A DNA stretch of 64,000 nt, from NCBI RefSeq assembly GCF_028885415.1, contig NZ_CP118527.1, positions 8,618,001-8,682,000 on the forward strand. The letters are read 5' to 3'. This DNA comes from Streptomyces coeruleorubidus (GTDB taxonomy: Bacteria > Actinomycetota > Actinomycetes > Streptomycetales > Streptomycetaceae). Positions 39,263 to 46,775 of this stretch are shown here, in pieces. Below the pieces are notes generated by a model, which had not been told where the DNA came from, searched no databases, and was given only the letters and a program-made list of their open reading frames with translations. The position numbers were made by a program, and so were the translations under genes. Every line of letters starts with the position of its first letter. The first letter of the stretch is position 1.

Positions 39263-40765
39263 ATGACGGTGACAGAGGACGGCCCGCAGGCCATGGACGA
39301 GGCGAGCGGGCTCTCGTACGGACCCGGCATCGACCCGGAGCGGCTGGCCGTCTGCCTCAGCGTGCTCGAGGAACTCGACAAGCTGGAGATCGACCACCCG
39401 GACGCCGTCGCCGTGCGCCGGGCCACCGCGGGCGTCTACCGCACGGTCAAGCAGCGCCGCCGCCAGGAGCGCCGGGCCGCCAAGACCGCCCACGACAAGG
39501 CGGTCACGGAGGCCACGGCGACCGGCTCCGCCCAGCGCATCGACGACGAGACCGAGGGCCTGCTGCCGTCGTCGGCCACCGAGGAGGGCAGGATCGCGGG
39601 GATACTCCAGCGCCCGCGCTCCTGCTACACCTGCAAGACCCGGTACGTGGAAGTCGACTACTTCTACCACCAGCTCTGTCCCGACTGCGCCGCCATGAAC
39701 CGCGCCAAGCGCGACGTCCGTGCCGACCTCAGCGGCAAGCGCGCCCTGCTCACCGGTGGCCGAGCCAAGATCGGCATGTACATCGCGCTCCGGCTGCTGC
39801 GCGACGGTGCGCACACCACGATCACCACGCGCTTCCCGAAGGACGCCATCCGCCGCTTCAAGGCGATGGACGACTCGGCGGACTGGATCCACCGCCTGGA
39901 GGTCGTCGGCATCGACCTGCGCGACCCGGCCCAGGCCGTGGCCCTCGCGGAGCAGGTCGCCGAGGCGGGCCCGCTCGACATCCTCGTCAACAACGCGACC
40001 CAGACCGTGCGCCGGCTGCCCTCCGCCTACGCCGCGCTGGTCGAGGGCGAGAGCGCCCCGCTGCCCGCCGGTGAGCTCCCCGCCCACCACGTCATCGGCG
40101 CCTTCAACTCCGGCGCGGTCGACGGCCTGGCCGCGCTGCCCCTGGGCACCAGTGGCCTCGACGCCCAGCAGGTCGCCGACCTCGCCCTGGTCGCGGGCAA
40201 CGCCAGCGTCGAGCGGCACCTCGACGGCACGGCGATCGACGCGGGCGGCCTTGTCCCGGACGTCGTGGACAGCAACACCTGGGTGCAGACCATCGAGCAG
40301 ATCTCACCGGTGGAGCTGCTGGAGACCCAGCTGTGCAACTACACGGCGCCGTTCATCCTGATCAGCCGGCTCCGCCCGGTCATGGCCGAGGCCGCGAGGA
40401 AGGCGGCGAGCTCACGCGCGTACGTCGTGAACGTCTCCGCGATGGAGGGCGTCTTCGGCCGCGGCTACAAGGGTGCGGGACATCCGAACACGAACGCCGC
40501 CAAGGCCGCCATGAACATGGTGACGCGGACCAGCGCGCAGGAGATGTTCCAGACCGACGGGATTCTGATGACCTCGGTCGACACGGGATGGATCACGGAC
40601 GAGCGGCCTCACTACGACAAGCTGCGGCTCGCGGAGGCCGGGTTCCATGCGCCGCTGGACCTGGTCGACGGGGCGGCCCGGGTGTACGACCCGATCGTGC
40701 GGGGCGAGGCGGGGGAGGACCTCTACGGGGTCTTTCTGAAGGACTACGCGCCGGGGAAGTGGTAG
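39263..40765 (+). CDS. SDR oxidoreductase with an N-terminal zinc-ribbon extension
   Basis: The 500-residue protein is twice the size of a classic SDR. Residues 1-150 are a helical, Arg-rich extension ending in CYTCKTRYVEVDYFYHQLCPDC, a two-CxxC zinc ribbon (about 121-142). The Rossmann core follows: KRALLTGGRAKIGMYIALRLL, DILVNNATQTVRRLP, YVVNVSAMEGVF. The catalytic Tyr would be in GRGYKGAGHPNTNAAKAAMN, so YxxxK is replaced by a Y...K spacing that looks altered. The substrate is unknown. The ribosome site is weak (CAGGGAA, 12 bases upstream). Confidence 0.82.
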   Translation: MTVTEDGPQAMDEASGLSYGPGIDPERLAVCLSVLEELDKLEIDHPDAVAVRRATAGVYRTVKQRRRQERRAAKTAHDKAVTEATATGSAQRIDDETEGLLPSSATEEGRIAGILQRPRSCYTCKTRYVEVDYFYHQLCPDCAAMNRAKRDVRADLSGKRALLTGGRAKIGMYIALRLLRDGAHTTITTRFPKDAIRRFKAMDDSADWIHRLEVVGIDLRDPAQAVALAEQVAEAGPLDILVNNATQTVRRLPSAYAALVEGESAPLPAGELPAHHVIGAFNSGAVDGLAALPLGTSGLDAQQVADLALVAGNASVERHLDGTAIDAGGLVPDVVDSNTWVQTIEQISPVELLETQLCNYTAPFILISRLRPVMAEAARKAASSRAYVVNVSAMEGVFGRGYKGAGHPNTNAAKAAMNMVTRTSAQEMFQTDGILMTSVDTGWITDERPHYDKLRLAEAGFHAPLDLVDGAARVYDPIVRGEAGEDLYGVFLKDYAPGKW

Positions 40766-40851
40766 GGGTTCTGGCCGCGGCTTGAGCGCGGCTTGCCGCG
40801 CCCGGGCCGTACGACGGCGATGTCGTCGACGGACCGTCTCATCACCGTCCG

Positions 40852-41304
40852 TCAGTCGACAGCCCCGAGGTGGCGGGAGTTGCGGGCCGCCAGCAGTTCC
40901 AGCACCGTGCGCCAGTCCTCCAGGACCCCGGCGTCGAAGCCGGCCGTGCGGCCCTCCTCGGTCGCCTGGCGCAGGGCGAGGAGGTCGTCGTCGGCCGGGG
41001 CGTCCGGGCAGGGACAGCGACGCACGAGGTGGGAGACCCGCTCGCCGAGCAGGGCACGCACCGCGTCGGCGGCGTGGTCCGCGCGCCCGGCCGGGTCGCC
41101 GGGCCACAGCAGCCCGCCGACGGGCTGCACCAGCCCCGCCACTTGCAGCTCCTTGTCGGCCGGGCGGCCCCGGCGCAGCAGCGCGGCGGTCCGCAGCGCG
41201 TGATCGTGCAGGTCGACCGGTGGGCGGTCGCGGTCCGGGGCGACCCCGGTGCCCCGGCAGGCGTACAGCAGATCCATCAGCTCCTCGACGCTGCGCAGCT
41301 CCAT
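40852..41304 (-). CDS. Degenerate HD-domain protein
   Basis: ATG 41304 has AGGAGG eight bases upstream, so the gene is probably translated. The 150-residue protein contains VDLHDHALRTAALLRRGRPADKELQVAGLV, a strong match to small HD phosphohydrolase/oxygenase proteins. Where these have HDIGH, this one has QPVGG, so the metal-binding His-Asp pair is gone. The segment that normally follows AVRALLGERVSHLV with further ligands is also shortened. The remaining end (GVLEDWRTVLELLAARNSR) is family-like. It is likely inactive as a hydrolase and could be a decaying gene. Confidence 0.65.
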   Translation of the reverse strand: MELRSVEELMDLLYACRGTGVAPDRDRPPVDLHDHALRTAALLRRGRPADKELQVAGLVQPVGGLLWPGDPAGRADHAADAVRALLGERVSHLVRRCPCPDAPADDDLLALRQATEEGRTAGFDAGVLEDWRTVLELLAARNSRHLGAVD

Positions 41305-41756
41305 GCGTCAGTCCTCCTGCGAGACAGCCGTTGCCGTACGGCAGCAGACCATGGCGAGCTTGCGACTCAGCCAACGGCACTTGAACTGCGCAACCGTCTG
41401 GAAACCGCCGGTGCGGGCTTACACCGTTCGAGTGATCCATAAAACGCCCTTCCTGTGGCAAATCGGCGCGTAAACCCGAGCTGAACACAGGATGACGCGC
41501 GATCGTTACCGCCAGTTTTCAGCCCCATCGAGCGGGGGGCCGCTCATTTGGTTAATCTGGGGCGGACGGACAGCAGGACGGGACCCACACCCACGGTCCG
41601 TCATGGGACAAGCCCGTACACCACGGCCTGCGCGCCCGGGAGTTACCGGCGCCACCGCGTCCGAACTGTATTTGGCATCAGACCCGAGCGGGCGGCAGGC
41701 GCAGAGCAGGACCGGCGCACACGTCCCGAGGGTGACCGACACATAAGGAGTGCGCG
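41305..41756. other. Divergent gap upstream of the HD gene and the 57-residue peptide
   Basis: No gene is supported. It holds the HD ribosome site at its left edge and AAGGAG of the peptide gene at its right edge. GCCCC-ATCGAGC-GGGGGGC near 41522-41540 could pair weakly. Nothing else is recognised. Confidence 0.4.
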
Positions 41757-41930
41757 GTGACACCGGAGAAGACGAATCGCGAGCAACGCCCCAAGGAACG
41801 CACCGAGCGACAGGGCCACCGGTCCGACGAGCTCGGCAGCCTCGACGTGTGGGCCCGGTCGGCCCCGATCCGCCTCGCGGGCTACGAGGAGGACCTCGCC
41901 GAGCCCCACATCCTGCCCAGCGTCGACTGA
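41757..41930 (+). CDS. Small conserved-looking peptide, 57 aa
   Basis: GTG 41757 follows AAGGAG at eight bases. The peptide begins with a charged, disordered stretch (TPEKTNREQRPKERTERQGH) and ends in a more ordered part with SLDVWARSAPIRLAGYEEDL and AEPHILPSVD. The ordered half reads like a conserved motif, and the gene is simple and compact. Function unknown. It might be a precursor peptide, because a charged leader followed by an aromatic-rich core is seen in modified peptides, but no modifying enzyme is next to it. A GNAT gene follows 56 bases later. Confidence 0.65.
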   Translation: MTPEKTNREQRPKERTERQGHRSDELGSLDVWARSAPIRLAGYEEDLAEPHILPSVD

Positions 41931-41986
41931 CCGGGCGTCTGCCCCTCAGCGATCGTCGAACGCATGGGCGTGTCAGACTCACGTCC

Positions 41987-42469
41987 ATGCTGATCAGGGA
42001 AGCAACGGCTGACGACTGGCCGCGCATCTGGCCGTTCTGGCACCGCATCGTCGCCGCGGGCGAGACCTACGCATGGGACCCGGGCACCTCCGAGGACGAG
42101 GCCCGGGTCCTGTGGATGAATCCGGCGAAAACCGTCTACGTCGTCGAGGACGACCGCGGCACTGTCGTCGCCTCCGCCTACCTCACCCCCAACTACGGCG
42201 GCCCCGCCGCCCGCATCGCCAACGCCGGCTTCATGGTCGACCCGGACGAGGGCGGCCGGGGCTACGGCCGTGCCCTCGCCGAACACCTCCTGACCGAGGC
42301 CAGGGCCGCCGGCTACCGGGGCATGGTGTTCAACGCCGTCGTCGAGACCAACCCGGCCGTGAAGCTGTGGACTTCCCTCGGCTTCACGATCCTCGGCACG
42401 GTCCCCGACGCGTTCGAGCACCCCCGGCACGGCGTGGTGGGACTGCACGTCATGTACCGGGGGCTCTAG
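41987..42469 (+). CDS. GNAT N-acetyltransferase (phosphinothricin-acetyltransferase-like)
   Basis: The 160-residue protein starts at ATG 41987 without an obvious ribosome site. IREATADDWPRIWPFWHRIV, NAGFMVDPDEGGRGYGRALAEHL with the acetyl-CoA loop, and ETNPAVKLWTSLGFTILGTV are typical of the PAT/ArsN-like GNAT branch. The substrate is unknown; members acetylate amino acids or small amines. Lack of a good ribosome site may indicate a leaderless transcript, common in Streptomyces. Confidence 0.85.
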   Translation: MLIREATADDWPRIWPFWHRIVAAGETYAWDPGTSEDEARVLWMNPAKTVYVVEDDRGTVVASAYLTPNYGGPAARIANAGFMVDPDEGGRGYGRALAEHLLTEARAAGYRGMVFNAVVETNPAVKLWTSLGFTILGTVPDAFEHPRHGVVGLHVMYRGL

Positions 42470-42499
42470 ATCTAATACTGACGGACGTTATTGACAGGT

Positions 42500-42523
42500 G
42501 GGTCTCCCGTCCTTAGGAGACCC
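42500..42523 (+). promoter_or_regulatory. Hairpin covering a ribosome site
   Basis: GGGTCTCC, loop CGTCCTTA and GGAGACCC form an eight-base perfect stem. AGGAG of the following GNAT fragment starts in the last loop base and lies inside the right arm, so the structure would hide it. TTGACA at 42491-42496 lies just upstream. It could equally be a weak terminator for the preceding GNAT gene. Confidence 0.4.
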
Positions 42524-42525
42524 GC

Positions 42526-42750
42526 ATGACTGAACGCGAGCTCGCACGCCTCGGCGGCGGAACCGTGGAGGGCTGCCCCGAGGACGCCGAGGGCCGGACG
42601 GTCTCCGCGTCGTTCCTGTACACCGGCACGGTGACCCTGTTCGAGAGCCACGGCTTCGAGCGGATCCGGCGCCTCGCCAAGCATCACTGGGTGGTCGGCA
42701 GCACCATCCCCCGGGCGGCCGTCAGGGACGGACGTACGGCCGGGTCATGA
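42526..42750 (+). pseudogene. C-terminal fragment of a GNAT acetyltransferase
   Basis: The frame opens with ATG 42526 after AGGAG but encodes only the end of a GNAT: GGGTVEGCPEDAEGRTVSASF then YTGTVTLFESHGFERIRRLAKHHWVV. In intact members this is the last quarter of the protein, following a larger acetyl-CoA-binding part that is missing here. The fragment overlaps the end of the opposite VOC gene by 29 bases. Either it is a remnant with a fortuitous start or a domain-only protein; the first is more likely. Confidence 0.6.
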
Positions 42751-43141
42751 TCTCCATGTTGTGGCCGTCCGGGTCGTCGAAATAGGCGCCGCGTCCGCCG
42801 AAGAGGTCGTTGATCCGGCCGGGCTCGGTGTGGCTCGGGTCGGCGAAGTAGGTCACCCCCAGCGCCTCCAGCCGGGCGATCATGGTGTCGAACTGCTCCT
42901 CGGGCACGAGGAACGCGTAGTGCTGCGGCTGGATCGGCTCGTCGGTCTTCTCGTAGTAGTCGAGGGTCACGCCGTTGCCCAGGTCGACGGGCAGGAAGGG
43001 CCCGAAGGGGGCGCCGACCTTCAGGCCCAGGACCGCCGCCAGGAACTCCGCCGACAGTTGGCGGTGCGAGGCGTAGACGACGGTGTGGTCGAGGCGGGCG
43101 ACGGTGGCCGGCGGTTCGGGTGCGTGCTGTGCGTGGGACAT
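42722..43141 (-). CDS. VOC-family (glyoxalase-like) protein
   Basis: The 139-residue protein starts at ATG 43141, the start that gives a family-like length, although the ribosome site GGAG is rather far. VARLDHTVVYASHRQLSAEF contains the first metal His, HYAFLVPEEQFDTMIARLEA the second repeat, and the end FGGRGAYFDDPDGHNMEIMTRP is the classic YFxDPDGHxxEI motif. Such proteins include glyoxalases, fosfomycin-resistance enzymes and dioxygenases; this one cannot be placed. Confidence 0.88.
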   Translation of the reverse strand: MSHAQHAPEPPATVARLDHTVVYASHRQLSAEFLAAVLGLKVGAPFGPFLPVDLGNGVTLDYYEKTDEPIQPQHYAFLVPEEQFDTMIARLEALGVTYFADPSHTEPGRINDLFGGRGAYFDDPDGHNMEIMTRPYVRP

Positions 43142-43351
43142 GAGTCTGAATCGTCTCCGGGTTCCGGGATCCGTGGTGAAGCGCCGCAGTGGCGCGAGGG
43201 GATGAGGAAACACGGAGACGGGAGGCGGGGCTCGTGCCCTCTCCGGCTCTCGGGCGGGCCCGGGCGGGGTCACCCCCGCCGCGCTCACTCCGAGGCCGGG
43301 CGCCTCACTCGTGTATGGCCTACGGCCGACCCGGCAGTCACCCGGCCGACT

Positions 43352-44695
43352 CTAGTTCATCGGCGCCGTACGCCGCCACGGATTACGGTCCTCCAACTGC
43401 TGGGCCAGTTCCAGGAGTTGGTACTCCGTGCCGGGGCGTCCCACCAGTTGCACCGCACAGGGGGCGCCGGAGGGGAGGGTTCCGCAGGGGACCGACATGG
43501 CGGGCCAGCCGGTCAGGTTCCACAGGGGCGTCAGGGGCGAGTAGTTCGTGTTCGCCAGGACGTTGCTCAGCCAGCCCCGCTCATGCCAAGGCGCGGCCTT
43601 CGGGGAGCGCCGGGCGAGCGCGGGCGTGAGCAGCACGTCGTACTCGGCGAAGAACGGCTCCAGGCGCCGGCGCAGCCGCTCCCGGGCCGTCCCGGAGCGC
43701 ACCCTGCCCAGGAAGGGCCGGCCGAGTCTCGCGTGGACCCGGGTGCGCCGGGTCAGCAGACGTGCGTCGAGGTGCCGGGCGTCCGCGGCGGTGCCCGCAG
43801 TCCAGTGGGCCAGTGAGGTCGTGGCGAGCGACATCGGGTAGGGCGGGTCGGCGCGCCGGATCTGATGGCCCGCTTTCATCAGCACCCCGGCCGCCTCCCG
43901 CGCGGCCGCCGTGTACGGGCGGCTGATGGTGACGCCGGCCAGCGGACTGCGCAGCGACACGGCGACCCTGAGGGGGCCGGGCTCACAGCGGAGGGCCGGT
44001 TCGTCGCCCGCGAGCACCGACAGCATCAGACGGGCGTCCTCGACGGTCGTGGCGAGCGGTCCGTTCTCCGACAAGCCGAACCAGTCGCTGTCCCCGACAC
44101 CCGTCGGGACCACTCCGTGTCCCGGCTTGATGGTGACGAGGCCGCAGTTGGCGGCCGGTATGCGCAGGGAGCCCATGCCGTCGTTGCCGAGTGCGATCGG
44201 CACCATCCCGGCGGCGACCGCGGCGGCGCTGCCGCCCGACGAACCGCCCGCCGAGCGCGTCGGGTCCCAGGGGTTGCGGGCGGTGCCCAGCACGCCGTCC
44301 GTCGTGCCGAAGACACACAGCTCGGGCACGTTCGTCAGCCCCACGACGACCGCGCCCGCCGCCCGCAGCCGGGCCACCGTCACATGGTCCTGCGCCGCAG
44401 GGGTGTCCGGGGTCGCGGCCGAGCCGACGCGGGTGGACTCGCCGCGCACGGCGAGGTTGTCCTTGACGGCCAGGGGCACCCCGGCCAGGGGCAGACGGTC
44501 GAAGTCGCCGCGTGCGGCCACCTCGTCGGCCTCGGTCAGCGCCGCCTCGGCGCGCACCGTGCGGAAGGCCCCGACACGGCCGTCGAGCCGCCCGATCCGG
44601 TCGAGGTGCTCGGCGACCACCTCGCGCGGGGTGACCCGCTTCTCGCGTACGGCGGCGGATATCTCGGCGGCGGTGCGGCCGGCCCAGGTGGTCAC
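43352..44695 (-). CDS. Amidase signature-family hydrolase
   Basis: The 447-residue protein starts at GTG 44695 behind GAGGAG. The family triad is visible: Lys in LAGVPLAVKDNLAV, and the two serines in RSAGGSSGGSAAAVAAGMVP and GNDGMGSLRIPAANCGLVTIKP. Family members hydrolyse amides or act as GatA; the absence of gatC and gatB nearby and the divergent C-terminus (LSNVLANTNYSPLTPLWNLTGWPAMSVP) suggest a stand-alone amidase. The oxyanion-site sequence is slightly unusual, GMGSLRIPA instead of the frequent GGGSIRIPA. The substrate is unknown. Confidence 0.9.
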   Translation of the reverse strand: MTTWAGRTAAEISAAVREKRVTPREVVAEHLDRIGRLDGRVGAFRTVRAEAALTEADEVAARGDFDRLPLAGVPLAVKDNLAVRGESTRVGSAATPDTPAAQDHVTVARLRAAGAVVVGLTNVPELCVFGTTDGVLGTARNPWDPTRSAGGSSGGSAAAVAAGMVPIALGNDGMGSLRIPAANCGLVTIKPGHGVVPTGVGDSDWFGLSENGPLATTVEDARLMLSVLAGDEPALRCEPGPLRVAVSLRSPLAGVTISRPYTAAAREAAGVLMKAGHQIRRADPPYPMSLATTSLAHWTAGTAADARHLDARLLTRRTRVHARLGRPFLGRVRSGTARERLRRRLEPFFAEYDVLLTPALARRSPKAAPWHERGWLSNVLANTNYSPLTPLWNLTGWPAMSVPCGTLPSGAPCAVQLVGRPGTEYQLLELAQQLEDRNPWRRTAPMN

Positions 44696-44821
44696 AGATG
44701 CTCCTCGGCGTGCGGGGACGGGCTTACTGGCGAGTACGTAGGGAGAACTGTGCACCGGCCGGGGGCGCACGTCGAGGCCCTCGGCAGATCAATGCGCCTT
44801 GGTGCGCCCCGTGCGCCCCCG

Positions 44822-44837
44822 GACATCCGATCAATGG
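44822..44837 (+). promoter_or_regulatory. Direct-repeat operator, distal copy
   Basis: GACATCCGATCAATGG, matching the proximal copy 73 bases downstream in 15 of 16 positions. 73 bases is about seven turns of DNA, so both face the same side. Regulator unknown. Confidence 0.5.
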
Positions 44838-44894
44838 CTCAACTTCGGTGCCTGCATGCCCCATTGACAGGTGTCGACGCCAGCTCAATGATCA

Positions 44895-44910
44895 GACATC
44901 CGATGAATGG
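44895..44910 (+). promoter_or_regulatory. Direct-repeat operator, proximal copy
   Basis: GACATCCGATGAATGG. It runs into the GGGGAG ribosome site of the GH20 gene, so binding or base-pairing here could block transcription or translation. Confidence 0.5.
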
Positions 44911-44918
44911 GGAGTCGT

Positions 44919-46763
44919 ATGACTGAGCGCAGAGGACGGCGGGTGCGGTGGCCCGGAGTCGTGGCGGCGCTGGCCTTGCTCGTCACGGCGGCCCCGGCTG
45001 TCGCACGCGAGGAGCCACGGACACCGGTCACCGTGCCCGCCCTCGCCGACTGGTCTCCGGAACCCGGCAGTTACGCCTACGGCCGGGACACCCGGCTCGT
45101 GGCCGGCACCGGAACCGAACGCCGGGTCGCCGGCACCCTCGCCGCCGACCTCCGGGCGGCCGGCCACGGCACGGTCCCCGTCGTCGGAGGCGGCGCCCGG
45201 GCCGGTGACATCGTTATCGACATCCGGCCCGGCAGGACCTCGCTGGGCCCGGAGGGCTACGAACTCCACGCCGGGCGGCGGCTGTCGGTGACCGGCGCGA
45301 CCGAGACCGGCGCCTTCCACGGCACCCGGACCCTCCTCCAGCTCCTCGCGCAGGGCGATCGCGTCCCCGCAGGACGCACCGTCGACGTGCCGCGCTACCG
45401 GGAACGGGGCGTCGGCGTCTGCGCCTGCTACATCCACGTCTCGCTGCCCTGGCTGGAGAACCTGGTGCGCGAGATGGCGTACCACAAGCTCAACCAGCTG
45501 CTCCTCGAACTGAAGGTGAAGAGCGACGCCCACCCCGAGGCCAACACTTGGGGCTACTACACCAAGGACGAGATCCGCCGGCTGGTCGCCCTCGGCGAGA
45601 AGTACCACGTCGAGATCATCCCTGAGATCAACTCGCCCGGTCACATGGACCCGTGGATCGAGAACCGCCCCGACCTGCAGCTCACCGACACGGACGGCAC
45701 CAGGCAGCCGGCCCGGCTGGACATCACGCGCCCCGAGGCCTTCGCCTACTACACGAGCCTGATGGACGAGTACGCCGAGGTCTTCACCGCGCGCGACTGG
45801 CACATGGGGGCCGACGAGTACATGCTCGGCTCCGACTTCGCCAAGTACCCGCAGGTGCTGAGGTACGCGCGGGAGAGATACGGCCCGAACGCCACACCCC
45901 AGGACGCGTTCGTCGACTTCGTCAACCGCGTCCACGCCCACGCGGCGGGCAAGGGCAAGCGGCTGCGCATCTGGAACGACGGGCTCACCGGCGCCAACAC
46001 CGTGCCGGTCGCGGCCGGTACGACGGTCGAGCACTGGCTGAACGTGGCGGTCAAGCCGAGCGAACTCAGCGCCGGGGGCTATCCGTTGATGAACGCGGCG
46101 TACGCGCTCTACCTCGTCCGCGGCGGCTTCCACACCGACACCGAGGCGCTCTACGACCAGAGCTGGGACCCGCGCAGCTTCGAGGGCGAGAGGCTCACCT
46201 CCGCCGACGGCATCACCGGCGCGAAGATCAGCCTCTGGCCCGACAACGGCCGCGGGGAGACCGAGAACGAGGTCGCCGTCGCCCTGTGGCCCGCCCTGCG
46301 GCACATCGCGCAGGCCACCTGGGGCGACCCGCATCCCGACGCCACGTACGCAGAGTTCACCGCGCGCGGGGCCGAGGTGGGGCACGCGCCCGGCCGGTGG
46401 GACCCGGCCCGGGTGCCGGTCGCGGACGGGACGTACACGTTGCGGACGCCCGGCCGGTCGTTCACCGCCGCCGTCCGGCGCACCGCCGACGGCTACGCCA
46501 CCCTGCGGACCCGGGACGGCTGCCTGGAGGTGCGGGGCGGGAAGCTCACGCTCAACGTGCCCCTGCAGCCCGGCGTCGAGGTGACCCCGCAGGCCTGCGA
46601 TCCCGCCGGCACCCTCCAGCGCTGGGAGCTGGAGCGGGCCCGAGGCGGCGGCTACCGGCTCGTCAACGCGATCACGCAGATGACGGTGAGCGTGACGGAC
46701 GACGGCCGGCTCGCGCAGTACCCGCCCGACCAGCGCACCCCAGCCGTCTGGCACCTGACCTGA
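44919..46763 (+). CDS. Secreted beta-N-acetylhexosaminidase (GH20)
   Basis: It removes terminal N-acetylhexosamine from glycans. ATG 44919 is chosen because GGGGAG lies five bases upstream. The 614-residue protein has a signal peptide (WPGVVAALALLVTAAPAVA), a GH20b-type N-domain (about 60-150), the TIM barrel with RGVGVCACYIHVSLPWLENL, HVEIIPEINSPGHMDPW and the catalytic Asp-Glu pair in WHMGADEYMLG (about 298-299). A C-terminal ricin-like region (from about 500, DGTYTLRTPGRSF to RTPAVWHL) probably binds carbohydrate. It lies 12 bases before the fucosidase gene, so the two enzymes are likely made together. Confidence 0.92.
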   Translation: MTERRGRRVRWPGVVAALALLVTAAPAVAREEPRTPVTVPALADWSPEPGSYAYGRDTRLVAGTGTERRVAGTLAADLRAAGHGTVPVVGGGARAGDIVIDIRPGRTSLGPEGYELHAGRRLSVTGATETGAFHGTRTLLQLLAQGDRVPAGRTVDVPRYRERGVGVCACYIHVSLPWLENLVREMAYHKLNQLLLELKVKSDAHPEANTWGYYTKDEIRRLVALGEKYHVEIIPEINSPGHMDPWIENRPDLQLTDTDGTRQPARLDITRPEAFAYYTSLMDEYAEVFTARDWHMGADEYMLGSDFAKYPQVLRYARERYGPNATPQDAFVDFVNRVHAHAAGKGKRLRIWNDGLTGANTVPVAAGTTVEHWLNVAVKPSELSAGGYPLMNAAYALYLVRGGFHTDTEALYDQSWDPRSFEGERLTSADGITGAKISLWPDNGRGETENEVAVALWPALRHIAQATWGDPHPDATYAEFTARGAEVGHAPGRWDPARVPVADGTYTLRTPGRSFTAAVRRTADGYATLRTRDGCLEVRGGKLTLNVPLQPGVEVTPQACDPAGTLQRWELERARGGGYRLVNAITQMTVSVTDDGRLAQYPPDQRTPAVWHLT

Positions 46764-46775
46764 GGAGTCATCGCC

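Noticed and set aside
37589..40219. Open frame of 876 codons on the minus strand opposite WS/DGAT and the SDR gene
   Set aside because: Antisense shadow, no domain, crosses a terminator.
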